The translations under genes were made by a program, and so were the position numbers. Shown here one piece after another: positions 37,501 through 52,500 of a stretch of DNA of 64,000 nt; within the stretch, counting starts at the first letter, position 1; each line of letters begins with the position of its first letter. Source of the DNA: Nipponacmea schrenckii (Eukaryota; Mollusca; Gastropoda; Lottiidae); assembly GCA_030562195.1 (NCBI GenBank), contig JAUJPP010000012.1, positions 9,362,001 to 9,426,000 of the forward strand. Reading direction: 5' to 3'. The notes below the pieces were generated by a model that worked only from the letters and a program-made list of their open reading frames with translations, was not told the origin of the DNA and made no database searches.

Positions 37501-40500
37501 TTAGCTACATCAATTGCTGTATATGATTCTACAGCAGCTATATATTTCTCAGCCCACTGTATTAATTTCTCTCCTGAACTAGACATCACTTCTCGTCTTG
37601 ATGCTACTGTCTGCATTCTAATACCCTTTAAATTTGACTCAGCATCAGTCTAAAAAAAAGAGAAATTATTATACTCAAGCCTGGTTGAGGTTGATTTTTC
37701 AATCATGAAAATCACATATATAAAACTCAAAATATCAGTCACAGAAGAAGGAATGTGAGGCTGTTGTATCAGGTGTGATTCCAATGAAGGTATGTCTTAA
37801 TTTGCAGTAGCAGCTCTTGTTTTGGAGAGCACACATAAAACAGAACCAGGCAAAAAAATATTATCTAATTTTCTTATTTCAAATTAGTATTATGTAAAGA
37901 CATAAATTGTTAAAAATGCTGAGCTACATACCACAATGTTAATGGAACCCTGTATTTTCCAACTTCGTATTCTCCATTTGATATTAGCAGGTGATTTTAG
38001 AATGAGGTAGAAATCTTTATTTAGAGGTTCGTTGTTGAAGGAAGTAATATCTAAGTCCACAATAGATTCAGGTATATCAGATTGAGGTGCTTGCATTAGT
38101 TCAATAATAAAAACTGGTCTGCAATAAAAATAAAACATTCTTGAGTTTAACATTTTTATGAGACTTACTAGGAGTCTTTTATTAACCCAGCAGACAATCA
38201 TCACACCAGGATTCTCTGTGATTAAGCCCAAAAGTCATAAGAAAACAATTCAATTGTGGATTTAATTCATTTTCACTCATAATATACCTATTTAGATTTT
38301 TTATAAGACCTTTTCTTTTAGTTTTTAATATCAAAGTCCTTACTTAAGTTATAAAATCATCTTGTTATTATAAGGGTCGAAGGAAAACATATATCAGTAG
38401 TATGAGATTGACACTGTTAATGACTTATTTTTCACATGTAGAATTATATTAAGACCTAGGTGACTATCAAATAACATTCTTGAGTTTTTTATGTTAAAAA
38501 TCTTTAAAAAATGGCTTTAAACCAGGATATACAACTTTGATAGTTTAAGACATGTATGTACTACATGCAAAAAGGCAGTAAAAGAATATGACCTGATGTA
38601 GACATACAAGATATGTTAATGTAAAACTGTTTATAAACCTGTTTTACTGTATTATTAACATGAGCTTTTTTGCAACTATTTAACATAAATAGAGGTTGTT
38701 AAACTTTGAAATCAGTCAAAGTTTTTTTAGTTATAACACAATGTCATGATTGATGTTGTTTCATCCACTTAAACTATCTACTTTTGCATTCTTGCTTTGT
38801 ATACCTTATTATAGTATGTTCCATCTTATCTAAAAAGATAATCTTATTTCAATAGGTTTAGTCTACTTTCTATCAGTTTCAGATATTATTTTATAGTATT
38901 TCACATGCCAAGCTCTGTTAAATTTACTGATGAATTAAAGAAAGATTATAATTTCCTGCAAAACATACAATTATTAGGCTTTAAATATTTATCTTAATCT
39001 GGTCTATTATTGTGTCAACTATTTTATAATCTATTAGACTGTATGTAGAAAATAATTAGTTTTACATCATACTGCAAACACTTTGCTTTCATCATGTTCA
39101 TCCTTACATACAGACTGTTCAAGCAATGAATAAACGAATTGAATGAAATTCTACATCCTATTTTTCTGCACCTAATGGGCAAATGAAAACAAGCAATACC
39201 ATGCTGTGTGCCATGAGGGAAATTTTGCCAGGACAGCCACACTAGCCTACTCTTTTTTTACAATTTACAACTGTTAAGTGATCTTGAACATGCACAACCA
39301 AAAGCACACAGGGCCTCGGTTTATTGTGCACGATTATCTTTTTAAATTCAAGAAGGAAAGTATATTGTAAACATCCTATAGTACACAGAGCCACATATAG
39401 TGTCTTTTTGTTACCAGTCCTTAACTCAAAGACATCATTTCAAAGTATGTTCAGATGGAACCATGAACAATAAGAAAAATATATCAAACTTATATTGTCA
39501 AGGTGTATTATGGTAATGGTACTAATGACTTACTTAGTTAAATAATGTTTTCTGCCCTGGGTTGTACAACCAGTAATAGTTTGATGTAGTTTATGTGAGG
39601 TTAATATATGTTGACTTTCTTCTAACTGAGACAAATCACATTTACTTCCAGCATCCTTTTCTACAATTTTACAAATCAATCATTGTTTATCACATTATCA
39701 AATATAAAACATGGATAGCATCCATTTCTAGGCACCGATCTTTCCCTAATTATGTGTAGTAATTTAAAGCTGGATTAACTTTTGCACACAGGTAAAGAAT
39801 AGAACCTAAGATTACCACTTATTTGGTTTAATTTCACTCGAATGCTCTCCATTGATTTTACCTCTAAAATGTCCAGCACAAACCAGACTGTAACAGACAT
39901 TTGCCAAAATTGTGCCAGACAATGTACGTGTCCGGATGCTTTTTTCCTGCCTTTATGTTAATGAACATGGAAAAATTTGTTCTAACCTATGCCAACTCGA
40001 AATATCAGATTGGTACCATCAACTTCACTATATGTTGTTACTGCTTTATATTTCCGCTTAGCCCATCTAACAAGATCTGTTTTATTGTCATAATTCTGCA
40101 GAGACATTTTCTTTCCTCGTACTTTAATCATTGTCTTTTTAAATCGAATACTTGAATGACTTGGTATCTGAAAAGTACAAAATTTTAAAATCATAAATAT
40201 AACACAATGGTGACTGTTTATATAAAATAGGTATTATACATGACCGAGTACAAATATCAAGTCATCTATATATAACTACAGTAATTTCACTAAGCTTGTA
40301 TTAAATATAACTTTAACTACCGGTACCAACATTTCTACTAAAAAGAGATAGATGCTCTAATAACACACATTATAAAATGCTAGTCTAGTAAGACCTTTAG
40401 TCTAAAAAAAAAGATGTCCTAATAACACATAAAAGATAGCTTGCAAGGTAACATATGTCCACTGGCAGCATTGAATTTGAATAATAAATTGAGCAATAAC

Positions 40501-43500
40501 TCAAAAACTGTTTATGGAAAATTGTCAAATTCAAACTTGACCACCATCTTATCTATTCCAATACTCATACCAAGTTTCATCAAAATCTATTAAAAATTGT
40601 AGCTTCTTTTGCACCCACACAAATCAGAAATCAAGGGCAATAACTCAAAAACTGCTCAAATTCGTACTTGACAACTGTCTTATTAATTCCAATGCTTTCA
40701 CCAAGTTTCATCAAAATCCATTGAAAATTGTAGGTTTTATTGCATTAACAATAAAATTTGGACAAAATTTTACTAAGTCAAGGGCAATAAGCCAAAACTG
40801 TTCAATTTAATATTGTCAAATTCAAAATTGACTTCTGTCTTATCAATATCAATACTCAAACCAAGTTTCATCAAAATCCATTGAAAGTTGTTGTCCCTTT
40901 AGCACACACAATAAAATTTTGATGCAATTTTACTAAGTCAAGGGCAATAACTGTTCATCGAAAAATCGTCAAATTCTAACTTGACCACCGTCTCATCAAT
41001 TCCAATGCTCACAACAAGTTTCATCACAATCCATTGAAAATTGTAGCTTCTATTGCATCAATCAAAAAACTATTCATCAAAAAAATGTCAAATTCGAACT
41101 TGACCGCTGTCTTATCAATTCCAAAGCTCACCCCAAGTTTTATTGAAATCCATTGAAAATTGTAGCTTCTATTGTGTCTACAATAAATATTGAGGCAGGG
41201 GCAATAACTCAAAATCCATTCATCAAAAAATTACACATTACAAGCAAAAAATAGATGCCCTTATGACACACATTACAATCTAAAATAGATGTCCTTATGA
41301 CACACATTACAATCTTAAATGGATGTCCTTATAACACACATTACAATCTAAAAATAGATGTCCTAATCCTAATTACACATTTCAATCTAAAATAGATGTC
41401 CTTATAACACACATTACAATTTAAAATGGATGTCCTTATAACACACATTACAATCTAAAATACATGTCCTAATGACATACATTACACTCTAAAAATAGAT
41501 GTTCTACTTCTAATTACACACATTATAATCTAATAACAGATGTCCTTTTCCTTATTACAAAAATAACAATCTAATAAATATACGTCCTTATAACACAAAT
41601 TGCAAAGTGACATTGTAAGAAAAGATGTTCTAATAACACACATTAAGTACCAATCTTAAAATAGATGACCTAATAACACACATTACAAACAAAGTACTAA
41701 TCTAAACTTAGATCTTAATAACTACAAAAAAGACTAATTAGCCATTATTACAGTATTAAGCCAGATGGCTGTATTAAGGAAATCTAGACACTATCAATTA
41801 CACACAATACACTAAATACATATTTAGTGGAAATATGCAAACATCGATTAGATTACATCAGATCATAAAATGTTACCAATTGAGAAGAATCCTCAAGCAC
41901 TTTTACCAATGTAGAGTGCAAAAGTTCTCTAAATGCAGTAGCAGTCCGTTTGTTCCCCTAACAATAGGTTTGCACCACAAATTGTAGTCAAACCTTATTC
42001 CTAACAAATTTAAAAAAAACGACGGATATTGTAACACGCCCACATTTATAATGGCAGCCAATTTTTCCTGGAGGTTGACAAGAGTTATGGGTAAATGACA
42101 AATTTTCATTCAATAGGTGATTATGAACACTCACACTAAGTTTCATCAAAATCTATCAAGAAACCTGCTCTCTTTGTCCACAAAGACTTCACAAACAAGG
42201 GAAGCAACTCATGAAATATTTTTATATGGCTTGATTATTACAAACACTCACATTAAGTCAAAATCCATAAAGAACCAGCTCTCTATTGTGTCCACAACAA
42301 TTGACAGACTGTGACAGACAGAGACAGGTGATGGCAATATACACCCACATTGCGGTGTCTGAAATGGACGGTCGCCTAGTCGCCAAATGCAACCAGTTTC
42401 GTGTCCAGGCGACCAGTAAAGAGCAATGGTAAACAATGTACCCTAGATTAACAAGACGGAATAGTCTCTGATATCCAGACTTCTCTTGCCTATGACAAGG
42501 AAGAAACAAAGTAGAACTGGGTGATAAAGGCTTAGTCCAGAAGAACCAGAAACGTAAATTATTACTGGATTGTTATCATAGACATTTAAAGTCCCAAATT
42601 CTCTAGTACTGTACCATGATAGTGAAGTTAATAAACACAGCAGTGGTGGGGTCATAATAATACTAAGAATCAATCATATTAAAAAAAGATGTTAATAATT
42701 CGCATGTGTTTTTTCTGTGTACTGGTAGACTTTCGGGCATTTAATTATCATGTTTCGTGACATTTTCTTCAGGTGATCAAAGTTTTTTCTGTTTGACATT
42801 CCTATTTATGATTATTTTTTTTCCAAGAGCAATCCTTGACAAATCTAGAAAAAATAGAAAGTTGAACTGTCTAAAAATAATTCAAATCAAGTATGGTATT
42901 AGAATACATACATCTATGGTTTTTTACTTGGTTACCTGTTACCTGTATGTGTTTCAAAACTTAGTTATAAACGTAATATAGTATCTTGGTGTTTAACGGT
43001 TTCAAGTCACACATGATTTTCCTCATAACACATCTTCTCCCTTAGACAATGCAAAAATACAATTACATGCATTCTCCATTATTCATTTCAGAGAAAGTGC
43101 ACAGTTGACCAAAAGTTATTGATGTCTTGTTTAAATTTCATTTAAATCAAATGAATACTGTAGTCTCTATCACATTCACAAACTTGTTATGATGCGCTTT
43201 AAATAAGTCAAGGGCAATAACTCAAAAACAGTTCACTAAAAAATCATCAAAATGGAACTTGTCTAAGATCTCAACATAAATGATCACACCAAACTTAATT
43301 AAATCCAATGAAAACTGTAGTCTCTATTACGTTCACAAGCCAATTTTGACGCTTTTTTAATAAGTCAGGGGCAATCAATCAAAAACTGTTCATCGAAAAA
43401 TCGTCAATATAAAACTTGTCCAAGATCAAATGACATACAGCACCTCCTGATGTCAAAATAATGGTATACTAATTTTCTGAAGGAGCACATACGACAGAAT

Positions 43501-46500
43501 GTGGGCGTATAAAATTGATATGACAAGTAGGTCATTATCTGGTTTGATTAGAAAAAGTGGAGATCAAAAGGGCACCTGTGCAAGAAGTCATAGTTGATAA
43601 AAAAAAACTCAGTAAATGATAATGATTAAATTTCAAAGAGTTGATAAAGTATGACAAACTACCATTCAATTTTAGTTATGATAATTAGACTAAAAATGAA
43701 TAAATTAGTCGCAGCATGTTGTTAATTTCAAGGCGTACTAACTTTACCTGTAAAAACTAGATCTACAATTTACATAGCACATTCATCAATTCATTATAAT
43801 TTAAACAAATAGTTCATATCAATATGCATTAAATAGGAGTAATTAAATCCATTGGTTTGAATTTTAATATTCTACATGTACTCATTCTTCTAGGACACTG
43901 CACAAGAGTTTGTTGAATAAAATTCTTTCACCCATACAATTATACAATATTCCTCAAAGCTTTTATGAGACTATGTTCTCATCACAATCACTAACACTAA
44001 ACAATTTATATTTTTCGTGAAAGAGTTAAAGAAATTAGCACTTGTATATATATTATAATAATAATGATATAATTTAATGATTTGTCTGCCTTTAAGGTCT
44101 ATGTTAGAAGTAATTTAACATATTAACAATTGACTTAACATAAAGAACAATTATAATTGATAAATTATCAACATTGAAATACACAAAAAGTGGAAGTTCT
44201 ACTTGGCTGGGGTTTAGTAAACCTACCTGGCTGAAACAAATTTTATCTTTACTTCGAAGTACTCGTAAGAACTTCAGTCCTTGTTTTGGAATTATTTAAG
44301 GTCGTGGAAATTAACTATACAGCAGTAGGAAGGGGTTTACACTTTAACGGAAATTGCAGAATGTCATCGTTATTGAGTTCGATGAAATCGAAATGCCGCT
44401 GGATGATAGAGGCTATCTATAGTCTATATCATAATTGGTGATGATTCTACAGCGACACCTGTCGTCATAATCATGACCTTCAAATATTATTCTACATGCA
44501 TTTGGAGAAATGTTTCGCAAGATTTGTTTAGCGAGATTTGTTATTGAACATTTGTATTTGGACATTTGTTGGTTGATTTTTGTGTTTGACAATTTTCATT
44601 TGAGGATATGTTTAGCTAGACATGTATATGTAGATTTGTTTTTGACGATGTTTGGGCAAGAATTCTATTATTTATCAATTCAATAATTACGTATTTCGAC
44701 TTTGGCGAAAACGTATTGTAATCGTTCGGATTATTTTATTTTATTTTTTTTTTTTTGTAATTCTTGGATGATTTTGCAGACAAACTGGTAAAAGGTGCAG
44801 AAATTCTAAATCTACAGTTGATCTTAGAATGATTTCTATTATCAAATAAAACAAAACCGGAAGTTCTATCTCTGACAGGAAGTGAGAACCGGAAGTTCAG
44901 GTTTTTTTGCTTTAGCAAGTTTATTTTCAGTTCGATTTTGACCGAATTTTCAGATTTGAAAACTTCAATGTATTTGTCAACTAACAATTATAGGTTTTAT
45001 GCAATTAGGTTAAATATTTTACCCACGATTTGCAATTCAATATTCAAGGGTCATCAGCAAAAATTTCAGACCGTGATTTCTCCTTTAATATAAATGGTAA
45101 AATTTTGAAACTTTACCAGTTGATAGGCGATATGTTTATAATTTTTGAAAAAATGTGAAAAAAAAAATTCCACTTCCGGTTTAGCCTCAAATGACGTAAT
45201 TACGTAACTTCCGGTCTATAACTGCTAGGTGAAAAGTGAAAACTGTTTTATAAATAACTTGTCAATAGTAATTGATTTGACCTAAATAATTAGGTCAAGC
45301 TGCCATATCGGCCGCCATTTTGAATTTTCGTTACAATTCTTAAATCCGAAATTCAGACACTACTGATAGACCGATTTTGATGAAATTTAGCACATAGATA
45401 CAATGGATCATTATCTACCTTTTCTTGGAGACCGATTTTCAAATTTCGTATTTTCTTTCGAATTATTTAAATTTCGATTTTTTCAAAATTAGGTCACTTT
45501 AACGGGTACGGAAGGTGTGACCCACTTAATCTATAAACTTGAAAATTAGGTCAAATAATATTCAATATATTGTCTACGAGTAGATATTTTTTAATTTGGC
45601 TTACTTAAAAAATTCATAGAGATAAGTGTACTTAAATACAGCAAAAATTGATAATTTTCATATTTTCGCCATCATTAACCGTTACGGAAGGTGTGACCTT
45701 ATTATTTCATGACTTTGAAAACTAGGTCAAATGATATTCAATATATTGTCTAGATGTAGGTAATTGCAAATTTAGCCTACATAATATTTTAAGGCTCTCG
45801 AAATACGTTCATAATTGTAAGCAATTCTAGTTAAAAAATTGAATTATTAGCTAAGAATTCCTGTTTTCAATACAAATTATTTTTTTTGTATACAAATGTC
45901 AATTTTCGACGACAAATGTTGAATTTAACATACAAATTAAGAGATAAGAATTTTGAATTAAAAAATAAGAAATAGCAATGAAGAACATGGAATAAAAAGC
46001 CATTCAGCCTTCCATATCAGGCTACCGTAAAATTAATCATAAAAGCGAAATTAGAGTGTACTGGATATTGTACACATTGTCGATTGAAAATGGATCAAAT
46101 TATCATTAGGAGATTAATCAATCAGTGAATGGTATATACAGGATGAAATGAACGCGCATGTTACCGGCAATTAAAATATAAGTAAAGAATATTTAATTGA
46201 TTTGTGGTCAAGAATTTTTACACTGAAAACGGTAGTCCCGTGAAAATTATGGTTGTGAAAAGAAAAAATAATCCGCAGAATTTGGTCTCCCGTCTGGAGA
46301 TCGGGAGACAGTTTGAAAAAGTGGGAGACAGTTTGAAAAAGCAGAAGAAACCTGACAAAATCGGTAGATTACACATGTATGTGGGATGTTAATATTTAAT
46401 CATCATTGATAGGATAATTTCAAAGCTGACTATTCCTTTAAAGTTATCACAATTACTTGGTTCAACTCAGACAGTATATAATCAGACTTCTAAAGAATAC

Positions 46501-49500
46501 TTCTAAGAACTACGTAAATATAAAGGTGGTGCATTACAGCCCAATTTAGCAACATGAGTAATAATGTATCAAAAAGAAGGAAATTCATGGAATAACATAA
46601 AAGTTAACACCAACATTCTTAAACAATAGGACAAAAAACCAAATGTAAACTACTACTTAAGAAACTGTAAGGTCATAACATTTGGCTTGTCATTTGGCAC
46701 TAAATCAAAAATGCTTTCAATACCAATGATAGTACATACTGTATATGAATTTGGTATCATAATTCTAACAACTTGAGTACAATAGTACTTGGTTGTCATG
46801 CCGATTACAACCAATTAGCTTGTTTATTTAAAACATTAAAATAATGATACAAACAAAAATCCTACACAGCAAAAATTCTATTCTAAATTTAGTTATATTT
46901 GTTAGTTAAGATATGTATAGTATGTTACTTATTTTATATCCAAACCATAAAAATATCTTATTTTAATGAAATAAAAATGGTACATGCTGTAGTGAAATCC
47001 CTACTGTTATTCTGTATATATGGTAGATCATTGATGCAGTATATCATAAATTACTTGAAGTTGTGCTTGTTTTTTCAGGATTCAATTGTCCACAACTGTG
47101 CCTTGTGTTGCCAAAATTTTCCAGAATACACAAGCTTAATCTAGAAATCCTCTATAGTATCCCTTTAAAACAGTACATAAATCAATAGCTAGATAATAGA
47201 CAAAGTGATATAATAAATCTTAATTATTTGAAAGGTCATTTTCCTGATTGCCAAGAAAGAATATTGAATTAATGATTTTGAAAGGTCAGCTGGTTACTAG
47301 AATGACCATTTTAATGTCCAGAAATACCAGAAAGTTATTGACATTTAATTCTTCATATTGTATTCTTGACACATGATAAATCGTATTGTATACAGATGAT
47401 AGTTGAACGGGTATTGCACTAAAAATCTGACATCTATTTTTTTTACTATCAAAAGTACAACAATAGTTACTATAATGTTATCAGCTCTTTGATATATTTG
47501 GAAACGTTGGAGATGTCTTATAAATGCCAAAACAGTTTGAAGGTGTTTAGAGGTTTTAAGTTTGGCCATTTTCATAACTTTTTGGAAGCAGCCATTTTGG
47601 ATATGCCAACCTTGGCCTAGGCCAGTGCTCTATTATTTCCTCATAACCAAAGAACCACTAAGAAATAATGTAGGTGAAAAAGCAGCTCTTGACAAACAGT
47701 AGTATTAACTCCAACCAAGCCAATAGAAAATGTTAAATGTGGCTGCCATTTGACAATAATTTGAAGAGGTGAGCCATATTGAAGATAGGAAATATAAACA
47801 CTTTATTTATATAATATTAATAATAAGTTAACATATGGTATGTGATGGTAGAGGTTATTGGAGGAACATCACAGGAATTCTAGAACAACATTCTATTTAC
47901 TAGCTCACTTTAATAGCCATATTTTCTGTAGGCCTATATAATATCTAAGGAGATTTCAACCGATTTCCTTCTTTCAAGGATATAGGTCAGATAGACAAAT
48001 CTGAAAAAGTGACTTATCATATTAAAAAAAAACAAAGTCATATGTACACGCTAATGATCCCTCACCAAGTTCGACCCCAAAATGAAGAGACTGATGTCCT
48101 ATCAATAATTCCTTCCTTGCCAACATAATGTTGTCTTCAGTAGCTCAATCAATTGCAAAAAAAAGTAAAACGTAAATACTCATTCAATTCATTCCATTTG
48201 CCATAGATAAGTCAGACGAAAAAAGATGTAATAAACTATTGTGACGAAAAAATTAAATGTAGAATATTAAACAAATTATTAAATGAATGAATTTGAATAA
48301 AATTTGAATGAAATTGCTATATAGAAAAAGACAGTAAAAAGATGAAATTTGTTCATAAACGAAAATAGGTTAGTGTGTCATTCTATTTCTATCACAATAT
48401 TTAATCTCACTGAACCTTTTTATCACTTTTATATATATAATACTCGAGTTATAACACTTTAGTCTTCTATAATCTTACTCTCATTTTAACTACTACAAAA
48501 TAGAATATTTCATTATGGGTGGAAGACCTTTACATGGCTTCAATAAAGAACTTCTAACCTCTTATATTATTAGAGACAATCTTAGCTTGATGACTTTAAT
48601 TTGCACCATTTTGATTTTCATCAATATATGTGGTTAATGTAATTTCAGAAAGTCTTCACTAGAATACAGATGATAAGTTGTTACATGTATATGTTTCAGG
48701 AAGGAGAGAACCATCAATATCAGGTTTCTCAAAATACCTTATTCATCGTTGATCATAAGTGCAGATTTTATCGTAAACGGCGTTTCTCAAAAAATCGTAA
48801 AATACGAGTGGCTGGTGAATGAGTTGTTAACATTAAAAAGTATGGTGCTCTAAAGATATCAAATGATTGTAAAACAAACAGCACAGTCTGTGCTTATATG
48901 GAATAATATGGACAATTTAATGAAAGTTCGGACAATTTCATTCTGGCAATTTTGGCCGTCCCTTATTATTCCCACATTTTTATTTCCGAGACCTTTCTCA
49001 CCAGTTAACATAAGCTATAAAGTCCATTCGAGGCATTTGATAACCAATTTTTATACATGTCATATCTCAACCACCGAAGGAAATATTTTTGATAACCTCT
49101 TAGGCCAACAAGTCAACTTTAGTTAAGGTCGAAATTTGACTTATGCATTAAGTTGCCTCTTCAGACGCCATTTTATCGTCTGCTGATAATTTGATATTGC
49201 GCATGCTCAGTTTCACAATTTCTCCTAAGACTTTATATGACACTTAGGAGTGTAATACATCATTGTGAACGTAAGATAATCGTAAGTTTTATCTTAAGCC
49301 ATATTTTTATTTCAGAAATGGCCCCAAATGCTAAGTCAGATAGGAAACAAAGTATAACCAAATTTAATTGTAGAAGTGTAAAGTGTGAATGTGTTAAGTG
49401 GAAGTTCTATTCCATAAATAAAACAGCAGTCTATTGACAATAAATTACCAGTAATATTATTTATTTTCTATTAAATGAACATTTTGGGAATTCAAAATTT

Positions 49501-52500
49501 AATGAAAATTTGAAACAGAGGATTATTATTTCTCTTTTTACCCAAATCGGGGCTAGTGCATATTTTTCTACATGGTTGATACCTTCAAGTATCGATACAT
49601 GACCCAATGGAACATCATTTCATGTAACATCACAAAGTACTGCTCACCTAATTATTTGTGCCAGCAATATATAAATGAAATCCTCTTAGGCACAGTTTAT
49701 ATGTCACGCTTTTAGTCGTGTCGTGTTTTCGGTAAAAGCACGACATGAAGCGCGAAGCGGTCTGTTTTGATTTATACAGTCGTGGTTTCCGAAAGTCGAA
49801 GAACATGGCAGCTTTCGATCATCGCTTATTGTTGATGCAGATTGTGCTGCAGACGCAGAGAAAATGATGTGTTTAACGATGTGAAATTTGACAGAATTGT
49901 TTTGCAGAAAATGTTGGCACTAAATCAGCTTGGCATTATAACGACCTTGATTCTTGAGGATGACATTCAGACTATTCACATTATTTTAAATTGCAATCAT
50001 GATCAAATTGAATTGTTTTGTTTGTTGGATACAACCCGTCACTGTTTGCAACTCAATGTTTACTTCCTGCTCCACTCCAACCTTGGCCTTAGTTTTATGC
50101 TACTGCGCATACTCGGAGCTCAGAGCAGGAAGATCGGCACTACAAAAAGCGTGACATATAAAACCAAGTCGTGCTTTTGCTGAAAGCACTACATCGCCAG
50201 ACGTGTTTTTATTTAGCACGACACAAGACGTGTCAATCTAAATCTTTTGATTTATATGTCGTGCTTTTTTTGTGCTTTTGGGACTTTGCCAAATTTACGA
50301 CGAAAAAAATAGCGCGACATGACTAAAAGCGCGACATATAAACTGGGCCTTATTATTTCAAGTGAAATTAACAGTTAATAACAAAAAAACAACAAAAACC
50401 ATTTACCCCAAAAATCATGCTCAAAATTTGTTCGCTAAGCTTTTAGGTGTTTAATTACTGACTGACAAGGAAGACTTTCAAAGCATAAAATTAAAAAGAA
50501 ATAACCCATTGAAAATGAGCAAGTGAGAGAATGAAATTTTATATGTATTACTCATTGAGTATGATCAAAACATTGACACCAAATCAAACCTAGTGTAGTG
50601 TAACTTCACCCTCAGAGATGCAGTAACAAATCAATTTCAACCATCTTGTCATTGATATACCAACAGTAATATTACCATGGCCATATCATGTGAAGAGTAT
50701 TTTTATTTTTTACAACCAAGTCATAATTATTGTTTTCTATAGAATAAAACAGTCTACACTTCTCCTGTACATAGTTCAATAGGGCTGTATCACAATATGA
50801 TAAATATCACAATGATTTTTTTTTTCAAATTTTATCAATTCACATTATGTGATGCCTTAATATATGATGCCAACACTAGTTTATACCATTCAGTTCAAGT
50901 GCTCAAACGAATAATGGATTAGTAGTATATGAAGTCATATTCATGAATATTTGAATTAGATTTTAATATTTGATTATTCACATATACATTGATTCACATG
51001 ATCTGTAAGTTTGAAGGGTTCCACATTCCGAAGTTTTGAAAAGTCCCCTTTGGCAAAAACTAATATGGTGGCTACTGCAAAAGTTTGTGTTGTTTACAAA
51101 TATTTAACTCTGAATATGCAAATTTTTATTATTGTTTCAAAAATTATTTTTTGTTCTAAAAGATGCAATCAGAATGTAACTAAAAGTAATAGGTAGGTTT
51201 TCATAGCAAGTAAATCTGTGTTGCAAGATGGAAAACCTACAAATTTCACAGGTTCAAAGCTGACTTTTCAAAGCAATAGTTTAATTGAAAATATCGTCAA
51301 ATATTCGAATACAAATCAAATTATGCTGTCAAATAGTCGAATAGTAAAAATCACTATTCAGGTGAGCACTATCATAGTTCACGCTTTGCTCCATATTTAA
51401 ATTAAGGATCGACTATTTTCAACTAATCAGACAGTTCTCTTTGACTTTTGTCCAATTAAGGAAGTCTATTGGGTGTCACTCATTGGAATTTTCCTTCCTT
51501 AATTAACAACCTTAATTTAACAAGGCAAGAGAATCGACTACTTTGTGAACATTTTTGTTATCCATAGAAGTGTAATATTGTTTATGATCATCACTAAATG
51601 CCTCTAACAATACTTTGTGAACATTATGATTGGTTTAGAAATAAATTGCTGTATGTTTAATTAGTAATGGCATCAACTTTTACAACATTACAGACTACTG
51701 AGGTAGTGTCTGGATTAACAAGTATTTAATTCTGATTCTGGCAACAACAAAAATCTATATCAAGTGATAGCTTGAATTAAATATTCCAAACTAATTTAAC
51801 TTTGATCAGCAGCTATTCATCATTTAAATAATTTATTGAAAGGAATATTACCTCAAAGTTAAACAATAAGTTCAGATATCTTATTTTCATCTTTATACTT
51901 AAGCCCCGTTTAAACCTTGTGGCTACAAAGCGTTCCATTCTCGGTCTGGACCAGGCAGCGATAAATTCATAAATATACCCTGTTTACACCAACAATATGA
52001 CAAGCGTGCTGAGAACAGTTCCAAATAACAATTTAAATGGTTGACTGCTCTCAGACGCATTTGAAGGGAATTCTTCATGAAAGAGGTAAATATAGATGGC
52101 TATGTAATCCGGATGAAAACAAAAATGCTCCTGATAATGATCAAATTCCACGGGGGAAAGGGTGAAGTAATCGCACGTGCACATGCAGTAATCCATTCTT
52201 TACACGCTTATTGTTTACACTACAACAATTTATCAAACCGTTCAGAGATGACATTACAAAAAATTTATCTGTACCGTTCTAAGAACAAAATATCAAGAAC
52301 AGATAAATTTTGTAGTATAAACATGGTTATACCCAGTGTCATAACTATTCAACAGAATTCCTTTATAATCTGTTAAATCCATAAAACTAAGTAATTATCC
52401 TTTAAAGTACATTTCTATTGAAAAAGCTTATAATTTAAGTGTTTTATAGATATACAGATTCTGTTGTATCTATGCCCCCAGAAAAGTCTACTGATGAATA

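Noticed and set aside
39981..39990. GC-AG intron after the betaglycan exon at 40167-39987
   Set aside because: A GC donor at GTTG|GCATAG would fit the phase, but the nearby ATAG|GTTAGA donor also fits, is a normal GT and keeps the conserved RVG-E sequence.
49842..50183. 113-codon frame inside the Harbinger-like element as a transposase
   Set aside because: No DDE motif or known transposase pattern seen, and the element is too short to be autonomous.
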